A stretch of DNA of 64,000 nucleotides. Origin: Escallonia rubra (taxonomy: Eukaryota; Streptophyta; Magnoliopsida; Escalloniales; Escalloniaceae). The position numbers and the translations under genes were made by a program. The notes under the pieces are model-generated. The model had not been told where the DNA came from. It saw only the letters and a list, made by a program, of their open reading frames with translations, and did not search any database. How positions within the stretch are numbered: position 1 is the first letter of the stretch; each line of letters begins with the position of its first letter. Shown here piece by piece: positions 20,334-31,280 of the stretch. The stretch is taken from NCBI GenBank assembly GCA_033065855.1, contig JAVXUO010002918.1, positions 1-64,000 of the forward strand. Direction: 5' to 3'.

Positions 20334-22090
20334 TTATCCGACTGGATGCTTGGGCGCTTTTGGGGAGTTGCTTGGGTCACCTAACTCTAGGCTGAGAGTT
20401 GTACGTGTTAACTTACAATCGAACAAACGGCTCTCTTGGTAACCCCAGTACTCATTACTGAAGTTGTGAACTTCAGTCTTGTACCTTTCGATGGACTTCT
20501 TGATACTGTCAGACGCATGGATGACAAACCAATCAAACTCCTCCAGTTGCTTGAACACCTCACTGCCCAGGTCAACCTAAAAAACATGCATGAAAAATAT
20601 GGCTAATCATTTCAGGCATGGTCGACAAGGTGCACAAATAAAAATTGAATCAGATGTAAATGACTTACAATGTTCAATGCCCAGAACTGGTCGATTATCG
20701 CATGTGGCTCATACGATGTCTTCTTCACCTGGAAAGGGCGATTCACCCTCGGCCGCATCACCCTGAGAAACCATTCCAGGTACTCCTCAATACTGATGCC
20801 TGTGTTCTTTAGCGATACAAGACTATCATACGTTTCTTGCCAAGTAATCCACTGTTGCACCTCGTCGCTCAACATATCCAAGGCATCATGAACCTCAAAT
20901 TTTAGCCCTCGGTCCTTCCTATATGACCCCATGTCTACAGTGGATTTTGGTATCCCTTGTAGACATCCAGCTTGCCTCATAGCTCGATCCGGCATCTGAA
21001 ACTCACAAACTTCGAAATGAATGAGCGGTACCCGAACCAAACCTACCAGGACGTACAACACTGGAAGTTATCAACAAAAATCATCCAGCCATTGCATCGT
21101 CTTGTAGTATGGCTGCCACATCACCTGCGATGCCTCCAGTATCTCTAGCTCCCCCCGATAGAACTTTAGATGGTGGTGGGGGTCTACCCGTTTCTTCCGA
21201 TTGGGCGTATGGCCTTAAGCCCACGTCTCATCAGAATCATCCCGCGGCCGTGGACGACCTGTGGGTAGCCTTTCGTAAGGCCAAATATGTGAATGCAAAC
21301 ATTGTATGGAATTAGTAATTAATCACGAATATATTGACACGTCAACCAAGAATATAAATACTCATACCTGTAATAGAGTCAGGCAGGCGGCAATGGACTT
21401 GGCACCCTTTCTCGTAGCTTTATGTAGTGCTCGATATAGGTGCGCAAGTATAACTGAACCCCACAAATATGAATATACCTCCCCAAGGTCATCTAAGAAC
21501 AACATATACTTCGGATCCACCGTGTTTTTTGAATGCGTCGGAAGTAATACAGTTCCAATAACGTACAATAAGAATGCCTTCGTATACATCAGCAAATTAT
21601 GAAGAGTATATGCATTAGGTAGCATGCCATACTGCTCTCTCAGCCACTTAAGTTTGATGTCGTTTGATGTAAGGGCTTCCTTCGGAATTCCCAAAAAATA
21701 TTGCCTAGTCAGCTGAGCTATCGCCCTACTCGAAGTAATAGGTATGTCGTGACATGGGAGTCCAAGTATAAAGCCGACGTCCTCTAATGTAATAGTCATT
21801 TTACCAAACTGGAAGTGAAATGTGTTCGTCTCGCTCCTCCATCGCTCAACTAGAGCGGATATAAGGCATTCGTCGTGCCGAGACCAATGATGAAGGACGG
21901 TGAACAAAGAGAAATTCCGACTATTTAATATTTGTCGTTGTTCCTCATTTGGTACCCACTCTTGGAGGTGACTTGTGTCTTGAATTGTTTCCAAAACACC
22001 CCTTTCGACACCGTCAAATACGTCCCTCGCGACGTGGTCATCGTCATCGTATAAGATTGATGAATCATAAACTCCATATCTCTAAGAAAA
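20334..22090 (-). pseudogene. Plant mobile domain (PMD, MAIN-like) gene, copy 1, broken
   Basis: PMD proteins (MAIN/MAIL1 in Arabidopsis act in silencing and genome stability) are also spread by transposons. The best exon (about 22090-21367, acceptor TTTTTCTTAG upstream, donor CAG/GTATGAG) contains DDDDHVARDVFDGVERG, RWRSETNTFHF, MTITLEDVGFILGLP and a helical C part (YGMLPNAYTLHNLLMYTKAF). The next block (about 21290-20600) has LVRVPLIHFEVCEFQMPDR, MRQAGCLQGIPK and a downstream tail. Compared with copy 2, the tract QLPV is preceded by TGA TAA (near 21071-21076) where copy 2 has TGG CAA, so it is a pseudogene. A further piece lies at 20334-20558. Confidence 0.8.
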
Positions 22091-22875
22091 AAATATAATC
22101 GTAAACCAACTTAGCGTGCATGCTATTTACATCCCAAAACTAAAACAAGAACACATAATCCAAAATCAACCCCCAATTTTGAAGGCCTAAAAATCCCCAA
22201 TTTTGAAGTCCTAAAAAACCCCCAATTTCAAAGCCCTAGAAAACCCCTAATTTTGAAAACCTAAAAAAATCATAATTTCGAATCTTAAGCAAAACCCTAA
22301 TTTCAAAACCTAAAAGCCGCTAGTTCAATCCCTAATTTCAATCCATACATAGAGTAAGCATTTCAATTCAATCCCTAATTTCAATTTCTAAAAAACTCTA
22401 ATTTGAGTTTATGGTAAGAAGACAATTCAAGCATAAAATAAAGGCCAATTGAAAGATAAAGAGGTTTCAATTCATGAAATTAACATTAATTTATAAGAAA
22501 ATTCAAAATACTTACTTGCTTTAAAGTTGATACATTTAAAGAAAATTTCCACCAATCTTCTAGCGCCATCCACCGATTTTCTAACGTAGGATTTTTTTGT
22601 TTGTGTTATGGTGGAGATTATGGAGGTGTGATTTGGAGGATGAAGAAAATGGAAGAAAGAATTGGGGAAGATGAAGATGAAGATGAAGATGATGGAGAAA
22701 GTTGGTATGGAAAAAAAAAAGAGATTGAGAGTGAAAAAATAGGGTCTGTGGAGGGGTGTTGGAGAGAAAGAGGTACCAATGTTGTAAGGTATCCAATGTT
22801 ATGAAGAGAGAGAGAGAGAGAGATAGCGCAAAGGGAAAAATACCTAATCACCACAAAGAGTAGTGGTTAGGGCCC

Positions 22876-23152
22876 ACCAACCGCTACTCTTTGTGGCGGT
22901 TAGGTGGCTTTCTCTTTAATTATGTTGGCCATTAACCCCTTATAAGACCAACGATTAAGGCTTTAGTGGTGGTCCCTTAACCGTTACAAAGATCAGCGGT
23001 TAGGGCTTTTTTGGCCTGAAAAGGGTATTTTTGGCATTTTTGTAACTGCATTAAAGACCAGCAGTTACCACGTTTCGAAAAAAAAAGGACAGATCTGGTC
23101 CATCCACGAGTACAAGTGGACAGCCAGATTTGTGGCGGAGAAAGGATCGGCT

Positions 23153-23155
<3 letters not shown>
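22876..23155. repeat. Array of hairpins with constant 11-nt loops
   Basis: Four consecutive units: AACCGC/GCGGTT with loop 22885-22895; TTAACCCC/ACGATTAA (decayed) with loop 22940-22950; AACCGT/GCGGTT with loop 22985-22995; GTAACTGC/GCAGTTAC (perfect 8-bp stem) with loop 23050-23060. All loops are 11 nt and contain AAAGA, TCTTT or a close variant. The stems differ in sequence yet mostly stay paired. Similar subterminal arrays are known in CACTA-type transposons as transposase-binding repeats. Confidence 0.7.

Positions 23156-23192
<37 letters not shown>
23156..23192. repeat. (TA)n microsatellite at left end of PMD element 2
   Basis: Pure TA dinucleotides directly abut the terminal repeat that starts at 23193. 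Confidence 0.97.
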
Positions 23193-23194
<2 letters not shown>

Positions 23195-23375
23195 GGGCGG
23201 ATCCCTGTCTACCGGTGGGAAAACTATAATTATCCACCGAACCGCGGTTTAGAGAAGCGGTTGGGAAAAAGGAGTACGGCACTGCATTAATGGCGAATAT
23301 GGCACGAGGAAATGGTGAAAATATCACGAGAAAATGGTGAAAATATCACCAGAGGAGAAAAATGGTGAAAATGGT

Positions 23376-23697
23376 GCAATGAGCGAAACAAAAGTGACAA
23401 AAAAATTACAACTTTTTTCGCAAGCTAAGAATTGGGCGTTAAAGTGTGTGCGAATAGGGGCGTCGTAAGAAAACTCAAAAAATAATTTTTCTCGTTTTTC
23501 GCCGAAATTCATAGAAATGGGCTAACTAGCGTGCCTGATGTGCAATGAGCGAAACAAAAGTGACAAAAAAATTACAACTTTTTTCGCAAGCTAAGAATTG
23601 GGCGCTAAAGTGTGTGCGCGAATAGGGGCATCGTAAGAAAACCGAAAAAATAATTTTTCTCATTTTTCGCCGAAATTCATAGAAATGGGCTAACAAG
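23376..23697. repeat. Tandem pair of a 166-bp module
   Basis: GCAATGAGCGAAACAAAAG at 23376 recurs at 23542 and both copies run to AGAAATGGGCTAAC. The second copy ends abruptly at 23697, exactly where the PMD coding sequence of copy 2 begins. Diverged relatives lie at 15830-16135. Confidence 0.85.
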
Positions 23698-24960
23698 GCA
23701 TCAAGCACCTCGAATTTTGGAAGCTGACGACTCCTATATGGCCGCATGTCTACAGGGGGTTTTGGTATCCCTTGTAGACAGCCAGCTTGCCTCATAGCTT
23801 GATCGGGCATCTGAAACTCACATACTTCAAAGTGAATAAGCGGCACCCGAACCAAACCTGTCAGCACGTACGATACCGGAAGTTGCCAACACCACTCATC
23901 TAACCGATGCATCACCTTGCCATATGGCTGCCACGTCACCTGGGGTGCATCCAGCATATCTAGTTCCCCCTGATAGAAATGTAGATGGTTGTGAGGGTTT
24001 ACCCGTCTCTTCCGGTTAGTCTCTGGCCCCAGGCCCACACCCTAGGCCACGTCTCATCGGAATATTCCCGCGGTTGTGGACGACCCGTGGGTAGCCTCTC
24101 GTAAGACCAATCCCGTGAATGCAAACATTATATGGAATTAGTAATTAATCATGAATATATTGACACGTCAAAACAAGAATATAAATGCTCATACCTGTAA
24201 TAGAGTCAGGCAGGCGGCAATAGACTTGGCACCTATTCTCGTAGCCTTATGCAGTGCTCGATATAGGTGCGCAACAACAGCTGAACCCCACGAATACGAG
24301 TATACCTCCTCAAGATCCTCCAAGAACACCATATACTTCGGATGCATCGTGTTTTTCGAATGCGTCAGAAGTAATATAGCTCCAATAATATATAGAAGGA
24401 ATGCCTTCGTATACGTCACAAAATCATGACCAGTGTATTCATCCGGTAGCTCGCCGTACTGCTCTCTTAGCCATTTAAGTTTGATGCCGTTTGTTGTGAG
24501 AGCTTCTTTCGGAATTTCCGAAAAATACTGCCTAGCCATATTCTTTATGGATGCAGACATTTTGCTCAAAGTAATGGATTTGCCGTGACATGAGATTCCA
24601 AGTATAAATCAGACGTCCTCTAATGTAATTGTCATTTCACCAAACTGGAAGTGAAATGAGTTCGTCTCGTTCCTCCATCGTTCAACTAGAGCGGATATAA
24701 GGCAATCGTCGTGTCGAGACTAAATCCCGCAATCGGTGAACATAGATAAATTTTGACGGTGTAATAATTGTATTTGTTCCTCGTTCAGTACCCACTTTTC
24801 GAGGTGACGTGTGCTTTGAATTGTTTCCAAAACACCCCTGTCGACATCGTCAAATACGTTCCTCGCGACGTGGTCATCGTCATCGTATATGATTGATTTA
24901 TCATGAGGTCCGGGGTTGAAATTCATATCTCTAAGAACAAAATATAATCGTAAACCAACT
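23698..24960 (-). pseudogene. Plant mobile domain gene, copy 2, truncated and broken
   Basis: The start (ATG at 24924-24926, acceptor-like CTTAG just upstream) gives MNFNPGPHDKSIIYDDDDH, and the sequence then follows copy 1: VFDDVDRGVLETIQ, a stop near 24720, LKWLREQYGELPDEYTGHD, then after the donor CAG/GTATGAG the second exon with VNPHNHLHFYQGELD, VTWQPYGKVMHRLDEWCW, LVRVPLIHFEVCEFQMPD and MRQAGCLQGIPK. A gap or shift removes part of the ITLEDVGFILGLP segment. The reading frame ends where the 166-bp modules start at 23697, so the C-terminal region and the protease present in copy 1 are gone. Confidence 0.78.
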
Positions 24961-24999
24961 TAGCGTCCATAATATTTGCATAACAAAAATATAACTGGA

Positions 25000-26390
25000 T
25001 GTTAAACCTAGCTTACCAACGCTTTAGCAATAGTCATTATCTCATTATTTCAATGTATTAAAACAATTCCTCACTTCCCACCACTCCGAACGCTTAATTA
25101 CTCTACTTCCCTAAAATTTAGAGCCAACGTGGCAATTTACCAATATACCCCCCGATGCCCGCTACACCACCAACACCACAAAACCGTTTTAAAACCACTT
25201 TTTAAATGTATTACGTCAATTATATACCAAATATTTCCTCAATATATTTTAAGGGGGAAAGTTACCAAAACACTCCCAACTTATGCAAAATACCCCCTGA
25301 CAGCCATCGCCCCAACAAACATCTCAGACCAACTGGAAAAAATAACTTTCCGGGTGTCTTACACCCTGAAACCGAACTAAAAGTTAGTCGAAAATTTTTA
25401 CAACGTTTAGTTACCAAAATACCCTCGCTGAGCGACAAATTACCAAAATGCCCTTGGAGATTCATTATCACCCCTACGCGCGCCAAATCAGCTTCAAAAC
25501 AACATTTCAGGTTTTGTAATTACATTTCTAGACTAAAAAGTCCGTCAAAAAACTTAGCACTGTAAAATTACTGAAATACCCCTCTCGGGGCGGCGAATTA
25601 CCGAAATGCCTCCTGGCATCGGAAAATCTCAAAAGTGCTTCGAAATGCTATTTTAGGTCCCGTACGCTTACCATATTTGTTTTTTGTTTTCATTTTCACG
25701 ATTTTCATATTCAGTTTGAAAACATGTTCCTGTACTTTTATCATTTTCACAAAAAAAAATTTAGCTATTTTTTCTTATATTGGGTTAAGTTTGAGTGAAA
25801 AACAGCCGAAAACACCTTTTAGGTTTTTTCAGTTTTTTGTTACTATTTGAGTAATTTTATCCAAAACGAAAACAGAAAATGGTAAAAGTACGCAAACAAA
25901 GAATCTTTTTCATCATCATTGCTAAAAACAGAAAACGAATATGGTAAACGTACGGGGCCAAGCTTCCTGAATTCATTCTTGACGTAAAAAGTATTTTACG
26001 GAGGTTTCGCCCAAAAATTCCGAACCGGTGTCCGGATCGAGCGCTTAAAGGGCCGTTCGGCCAAAAAAATAGGTAACGGCTTCGGAATGGCCCCAATTCC
26101 TGGGGAATGGAACTTCCCAACATCCTAGGATTCTCATAAAATTTTCGCGCGAAATCACGCTAGCTTGATATTTTAAAATACACTGCAGAGTTACAAGGTT
26201 CCCCGTATCAGTTAACACATTTCCAGTCTTTGGAAAAATCTGAAATTTTTACCTGAGACAGATCCTTTAAGAATAACTAGGGTCTCTTTTTTCCACTTTG
26301 ACAAAATTTAGCTCTAGCTATTTTTTTATAAATTTGTGAAAAACTGTTTATATTTGGCACCCTAAAAAATCGCTATTTTGGAATCTATAA
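25000..26390 (-). repeat. LTR-like insertion in PMD element 2
   Basis: On the minus strand repeated GGTAATTT..GGGGTATTTTGG units (plus-strand AAATACCCC and CCAAAATGCCC) match the units of the long LTR-like segments at 17800-17900 and 32690-32885. The insertion separates the PMD start (24926) from its upstream sequence (26400 on). The ends were not resolved. Confidence 0.5.
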
Positions 26391-26839
26391 ATATAATACG
26401 CTGATTTGTATAAACCTAACATTGAATTATAAGGAAATTCAAAATACTTACTTGTTGTGACTTGATATATTTAAAGAAAAATCTACCGATCTTCTAACGG
26501 TTATCCACCGATCTTCTAGCGTAAAATTTTTTAGTTTGTATTATTGTGAAAATTATGTAGGTGAGATATAAAGTATGAAGAAAGTTGGTAAAGATGATAG
26601 AGTGCAGAAGAAGGGTTCGGGGGAGGAAATTATAAAGAGAGAAAAGTGAGGGAGAGAGAAGAAAGAAGACAGAAAAAAAAATCCGTGATTGAGCGGTCAT
26701 AGGCTGTGGCAAAAAAAAAATTTGGCAGAAGACTCTGCCCTGCCCTGAGCTGTCTCTGCAAAAAAAAAAGGAGGGGGGAAGGACACCACATGGGGGCATC
26801 ACCGTGGGGGTGGGGGGACGCCACGTGGCAGGGGGCCAT

Positions 26840-26920
26840 GGAACCGAACCGCGGCTTCTTTATGCGGTTGGGCCATTAATGCAATTAATGCCAACCACAT
26901 AAAGGAGTTGCGGTTGGTGT
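26840..26920. repeat. Two hairpins with 11-nt loops near the right end of element 2
   Basis: AACCGC (26847-26852) pairs with GCGGTT (26864-26869), loop GGCTTCTTTAT. CCAACCAC (26891-26898) pairs with GCGGTTGG (26910-26917) with one mismatch, loop ATAAAGGAGTT. Both loops are 11 nt, as in the array at 22876-23070. Confidence 0.7.
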
Positions 26921-27101
26921 ATGGTATGTTTTATTTTCTCCTCTGGTGATATTTTCACCATTTTCTCGTGATATTTTCACCATTTCCTCGTGCCATTTTC
27001 GCCATTAATGCAGTGCCGTACGCCTTTTTCCCAACCGCTGCTCTAAACCGCGGTTCGGTGGATAATTATAGTTTTTTCCATCGGTAGACAGGGATCGGCC
27101 C

Positions 27102-27103
<2 letters not shown>

Positions 27104-27139
<36 letters not shown>
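27104..27139. repeat. (AT)n microsatellite at right end of PMD element 2
   Basis: Pure AT dinucleotides directly abut the outer end of the right terminal repeat. Confidence 0.97.
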
Positions 27140-27143
<4 letters not shown>

Positions 27144-27499
27144 GGCAGTGGGTAACTTCAGAAGAAACTTACAATTAACGGGGTGATCACGTAAAATATA
27201 CAAATGTCTGTAATTTATTTTACGATAAAATGGATTTTTATATTGTGTAAAATTAGAACAGATAGAAGAGAGAATGAGAGATTATGTGAAATCATGAAGA
27301 CAAGAAGAGGAATTAATGCATGATTTCAAAATGTGATTGAGAAGAGGTTCCAAATTCAGAAGCAAAGCTTTCAATCTGTATAAGGGCTGTGTGTGTGGCT
27401 GAAATTGGTGAGATAAGGAGTCCCACTCGTGGTGCAAAATTTTGACGAATTAGGTTGCAATTCCTTTTGTGCAGATTGATTAATAAGGCGTGCATTGGA

Positions 27500-28140
27500 G
27501 AGTGGACGGCTGTGTGATGTGTGGGTGTACATGTGTGTGCGGGTAATTTATATGTGACTGCTTTGTGCAGTCGTGTGTGTGTTTATATACAACATGTGTA
27601 TGTGTGTGTGTGTGTGGGTGTGTGCGTGCGTGGTTGCTTACGTGAAGTATGTTTTGTCGTGTGATGTGCACCCGTGTGTGTGTGTGTGTGTGTCTTGCTA
27701 AGTGTAATTTTGTGAGTGTTGCAGTCTCTCTATGTTTCTCTCTCTCTCTCTCTCTCTCTCGTGTGTGTGTGTGTGTGTGTTTTGCTGTGTGATGTGCAGC
27801 CTTGTACGAGTATGTGCGCGTGTATATTAATGTGCGTGTTCTGGTATTTGTGTGCATGCGGGCATGTATCAGTGTGTGCAACCATGTACACTAGTATGGG
27901 TGTGGTGGTATGCAATGTGGTGTGTGTGCGCATTGTTTTTTTCGCAGCTGTGTAGGTGTCTTGTGTATGCTAATGTGCAGCTATTTGTGGGTGTGTGTTT
28001 TTGGTCTGATGTTTTAGTTGTGCATGTATGTGTGTGTTCCATGTGCAAATGTGTATGTGTGTGTGTACGCGCGTGTGGCTGTGTGTCGTTCGTTGTCTTA
28101 TAGAGTTATGCGAGGGTGTGCGTGTGTGTACGCGAGAGTG
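27500..28140. repeat. Degenerate TG-rich tract with (TC)n
   Basis: Long runs of TG are interrupted by TGTGCAG, TGTATG and a CTCTCTCT block at 27736-27760. Open frames on both strands (Cys/Val-rich on plus, His/Thr-rich on minus) are compositional and not genes. A similar tract lies at 31795-32235. Confidence 0.85.
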
Positions 28141-30085
28141 ATTAGGAGAGTTAGAAAAGCTGGCTTGGGTTGGACAAACATTAAGAGAATATGTGGCTAA
28201 TGGGTTTCAGTTTTAAAACCAAACTAGGAAATTTGTTTGGCTTCATTTTGATGGGAGTGCAGGTGAATAAAGAAAGGTTATATTGGGAATGACAATTTGA
28301 TGGATAAGATGGGAGCAAGAATAATAAATATCAAGATTTTGTGTACGAGACTAAGTACAGTCACATGCAAACCAAGAAGTATCTTGGTCAATGACGTCCC
28401 CAAGCAAGTGATATGATTTATAGACGCGACTTCGGTAATTCCGAAATCTGGTGCATCTCATCTGTCTTTATATAGATCTTAATAGGAAAAAATCTTATTT
28501 AATTATGGCATGAACCGCCAAGTTTTCGACAAACCAGCTGGTAATTAACTTTTTTGTCTTTGATTTAAATCGTATATTCTTCTCCGTTAGAGACATTAGA
28601 CTTGAAAAAAAAAATTATCAGTTTTTTAGAGTCTTGAGGCCACTAAAAATTGACCCCTTAGGCTTCAGGATTAGGGGTCTGGTTTCTCTCAAGAAATTTT
28701 GGACCTTTCTTCCCTAGAATTGTTGCACTATTTATAGCGAGAATTATGTAACAATAGTGAAGATAATTCTCATTTTCTTAATCGAGTCGCATCATGAATC
28801 CATTCCAATGTCATCCTGAGTCGTCTAAGTAAGCTCCATTTCGAGGTAACTTTTATATTCCTTTTATACATTAGACTGAGAGTCTAGATCGTCTCCCCTC
28901 CTTGCGACCATATCTTGGTTAAAAATCTAAAAGCTACAAAAAGAGTTTCAAGTTTGACTTTTGTTCAACTAGACGAAGTTGTGTCAAGACCGATATTTAG
29001 ACCACCTTCTGTAGGGCTCGGTTAGAACAACGCGGTTTTAATTTATGTTTGTCTGACCGGATACTTGGCCACTCGACCCCCGATGTTGGGTTCAAACCAA
29101 AATTGTGTGATAGATTAGGATCTAGTATATGCACCATCTTATTGCATTTTTTAAAGGCCAAAAAAATAATAAAAACAAAGTAAAGACCATTAGGATATAA
29201 CGAGTGCCTAACACATTCCCGTAGTACGCATTCCCGTTGTATAAAATGCTTTACATGAAATAATTATTTTTTGTTTTGTGACTAAAGCACGTGGAGAATT
29301 GTCCCAACCTACCCATTCGAGAGCAACGGTAGAAACCCTAAGCTTCCTAGTTACGAAGTGATTTTGACTATAACCACACCTCCAAGGCCTAATACCGAGA
29401 CCTCTTGTACCTTGGTATATTAAATGACTTGTGTACATATCAATGATCATCCATCATTAAGTCCATTAGTTACGGATAAGAGGTAAATCGTACAAGTAAA
29501 GATGATGGAATGACCTTACACCCATAGTCAAATAAAACAAACACCCTGACCATTTATGAGATCTACCCTTCAAAGTGAACACATGCCAGTAATATGGCAT
29601 ATCACAAGGAAACTGGCCAATATTCCATAGAATAAAAGGTGGGGCGTGGAAAAGGTGTCTCTGATCAACCGAACGGTTAGTCTGCAGTCACCATTTCTCC
29701 ATAACTAAATGGGCCGAATTACCCTAATTAAAATATTCAAAAATCCGTCACTGGTCAATCGAACGGTAAACCCAACTAGGGTTTACCATACAGTTCTCCC
29801 GTGGCCACCCTAAAAGTTCCAAAAAATAAAGTTCTAATTAACTGCCCTGTAAACCCAAAAGGTTTACTGGACTGTTCGTCAGAACCCATGTTTTTTTTTA
29901 GGTATAAACCGGCCAGTTTATATGCGTTTAATTTGTTGTTTTCACTCAGTGTTTTATTCCCTATACAGTTAAGGGTAAGAAACTCTGGTAAGGGGGTACG
30001 TCCGTAAAACTCAAGCAAATTTCAATGGACAAAGAATTCCTCAGCTTAATGACCTAGTCTTGATCCTCGGTGAGTTACAAAAGGA
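28141..30085. other. Probable upstream part of a decayed retroelement
   Basis: No gene is recognised. The stretch leads without a visible break into gag-like sequence, so it may be an old LTR or leader. Primer site and LTR borders were not found. Confidence 0.35.
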
Positions 30086-30089
30086 TTTT

Positions 30090-31280
30090 CAAACCAAATT
30101 CACTGCCTTAGCAGTGCAACGTGCAAAGACCGCCATGGATGTGGAATTACTCATGAAAAAGGATTAGAATAGAGACTCCGAGAATAGCTAAAGGTAGCGA
30201 TGAAGAAGAATAAGAGGAAGATGATATCCCAAACTGGAAGCAGATTGGTAGTAACAGTCTGATGATGAAAGGAAGATAGTTGTCCCATAATGGAAAGAAA
30301 AACTAGTAGAACTTGAGTAACATATTACTAAAATGAATAGGGCTGATGACCCAATGGACCTCAGTACCTTTACCTTGGGCCCGGAAGATAAACTCTCACC
30401 AAAGCTTAAGATGCCTATATGGAGAAGATTGACGGGACGATGGTTCCCAAAGTTCATGTGAAGACCTACATGTGCATGTTAGCTCCTCATGGAGTTAATG
30501 AGAATAAGTTGATCCAGCTTTTCGATCACACTTTGATGGGATGCTACTTGATGATTCCTTACTCTCAACGACTCATAAGTGTGAATATGTGAAGATGTAG
30601 TTAAAGAATTTGTTAATCACTATCCGTACAATGCTGATTTGGACATCACCCGAACAAACTTGGAGACTACCAATTCGAACCTAATCCGGTGGAGGAACAA
30701 GGCTACTCAGATGGTTAACTGCCCCTCAGAAGAGGAAAATGTTAACATAGTTAGGAATAACTTGCTACCTGTGTATGATGAATATGTATCTGGGCACTAT
30801 CAATTTCCTTCAAATCACTAATCTAGTACAAATTGAAGATGATATCAATCAATGGACCTTATCACGAGAGGCTAAGCCGGGAGGATACCGCGTCGGTGTG
30901 AGGAATGTTTATGCTTAGTCAAAGCTAGCCAGTGCGAACAATGTCACACAATATGGGATCGCAATAGGTGGTGTCATAGAAAGCTAGCTCCGAACCCCGA
31001 CCACCATTCACCGAGGCATGATCGTCAAGTTGCCACCTACTCCTACACCGACTGTTTTACCCGAAGGATATGATGCCCAAGCCGATTGTGCTTATCATCA
31101 AGGGGTCGGTCATCACACCAAAAGTGCATCACCCTCTGTCATGCCATTTGATGTTTTATTAACAAAGGTCAAGTGTCTCCCCCCGCCAAACTGAATGTAA
31201 GGAAAGAACCCTTGCCCACATATAGCGTGAACATAGCGTTGAATCTTTCTACGCTCATTGTGTTGGCATACCAGTTGGTA
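30090..31280 (+). pseudogene. gag remnant of a Tat-lineage Ty3/Gypsy retrotransposon
   Basis: In shifting plus-strand frames the order of a Tat gag can be read: DPMDLSTFTLGPEDK and LKMPIYGE..GTMVPKVHVKTY near 30350-30470, then KLIQLFDHTLMGC, KEFVNHYPYNADLDITRTNL and RWRNKATQM (30600-30720), and near 31080 AQADCAYHQGVGHHTKSASP, a degenerate version of the Cys/His knuckle of this group. Stops and shifts are frequent. It ends near 31280, where LTR-like sequence begins. Confidence 0.65.

Larger units (their letters stand above)
19093..22872. mobile_element. PMD element 1 with hairpin termini (3.8 kb)
   Basis: The left end CCTAACCGC-TACTCTTTGTG-GCGGTTAGG (19094-19122) is repeated in inverted form at 22843-22871, with five differences in 29 bases. 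Each end is itself a hairpin with a 9-bp stem and 11-nt loop. On the minus strand the interior encodes decayed PMD and Ulp1-like proteins. AT-rich tandem repeats lie inside both ends (19190-19450 and 22165-22400). No transposase and no flanking target duplication are seen. It could be a Mutator- or CACTA-type derivative; the class cannot be fixed from sequence inspection. Confidence 0.6.
23193..27103. mobile_element. PMD element 2: about 170-bp terminal inverted repeats inside (TA)n
   Basis: Sequence 23193-23361 is repeated in inverted orientation at 26934-27103 with few differences, from GATCCCTGTCTACCG at the outer edge to ATATCACCAGAGGAGAAAA inside. Each repeat holds a hairpin AACCGC-(11 nt)-GCGGTT (23240-23262; 27033-27055). 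Both outer edges touch (TA)n. The interior has a tandem module (23376-23697), a broken PMD gene (23698-24960), an LTR-like insertion (about 25000-26390) and then sequence matching the upstream part of PMD element 1 (26400-26560 resembles 22470-22640). No transposase is seen. Confidence 0.75.

Noticed and set aside
23042..23068. Microrna precursor from the perfect hairpin
   Set aside because: Stem of 8 bp is far too short for a plant microRNA foldback.
27480..28200. Cys/Val-rich and His/Thr-rich peptides
   Set aside because: They are translations of degenerate TG repeats in both strands.
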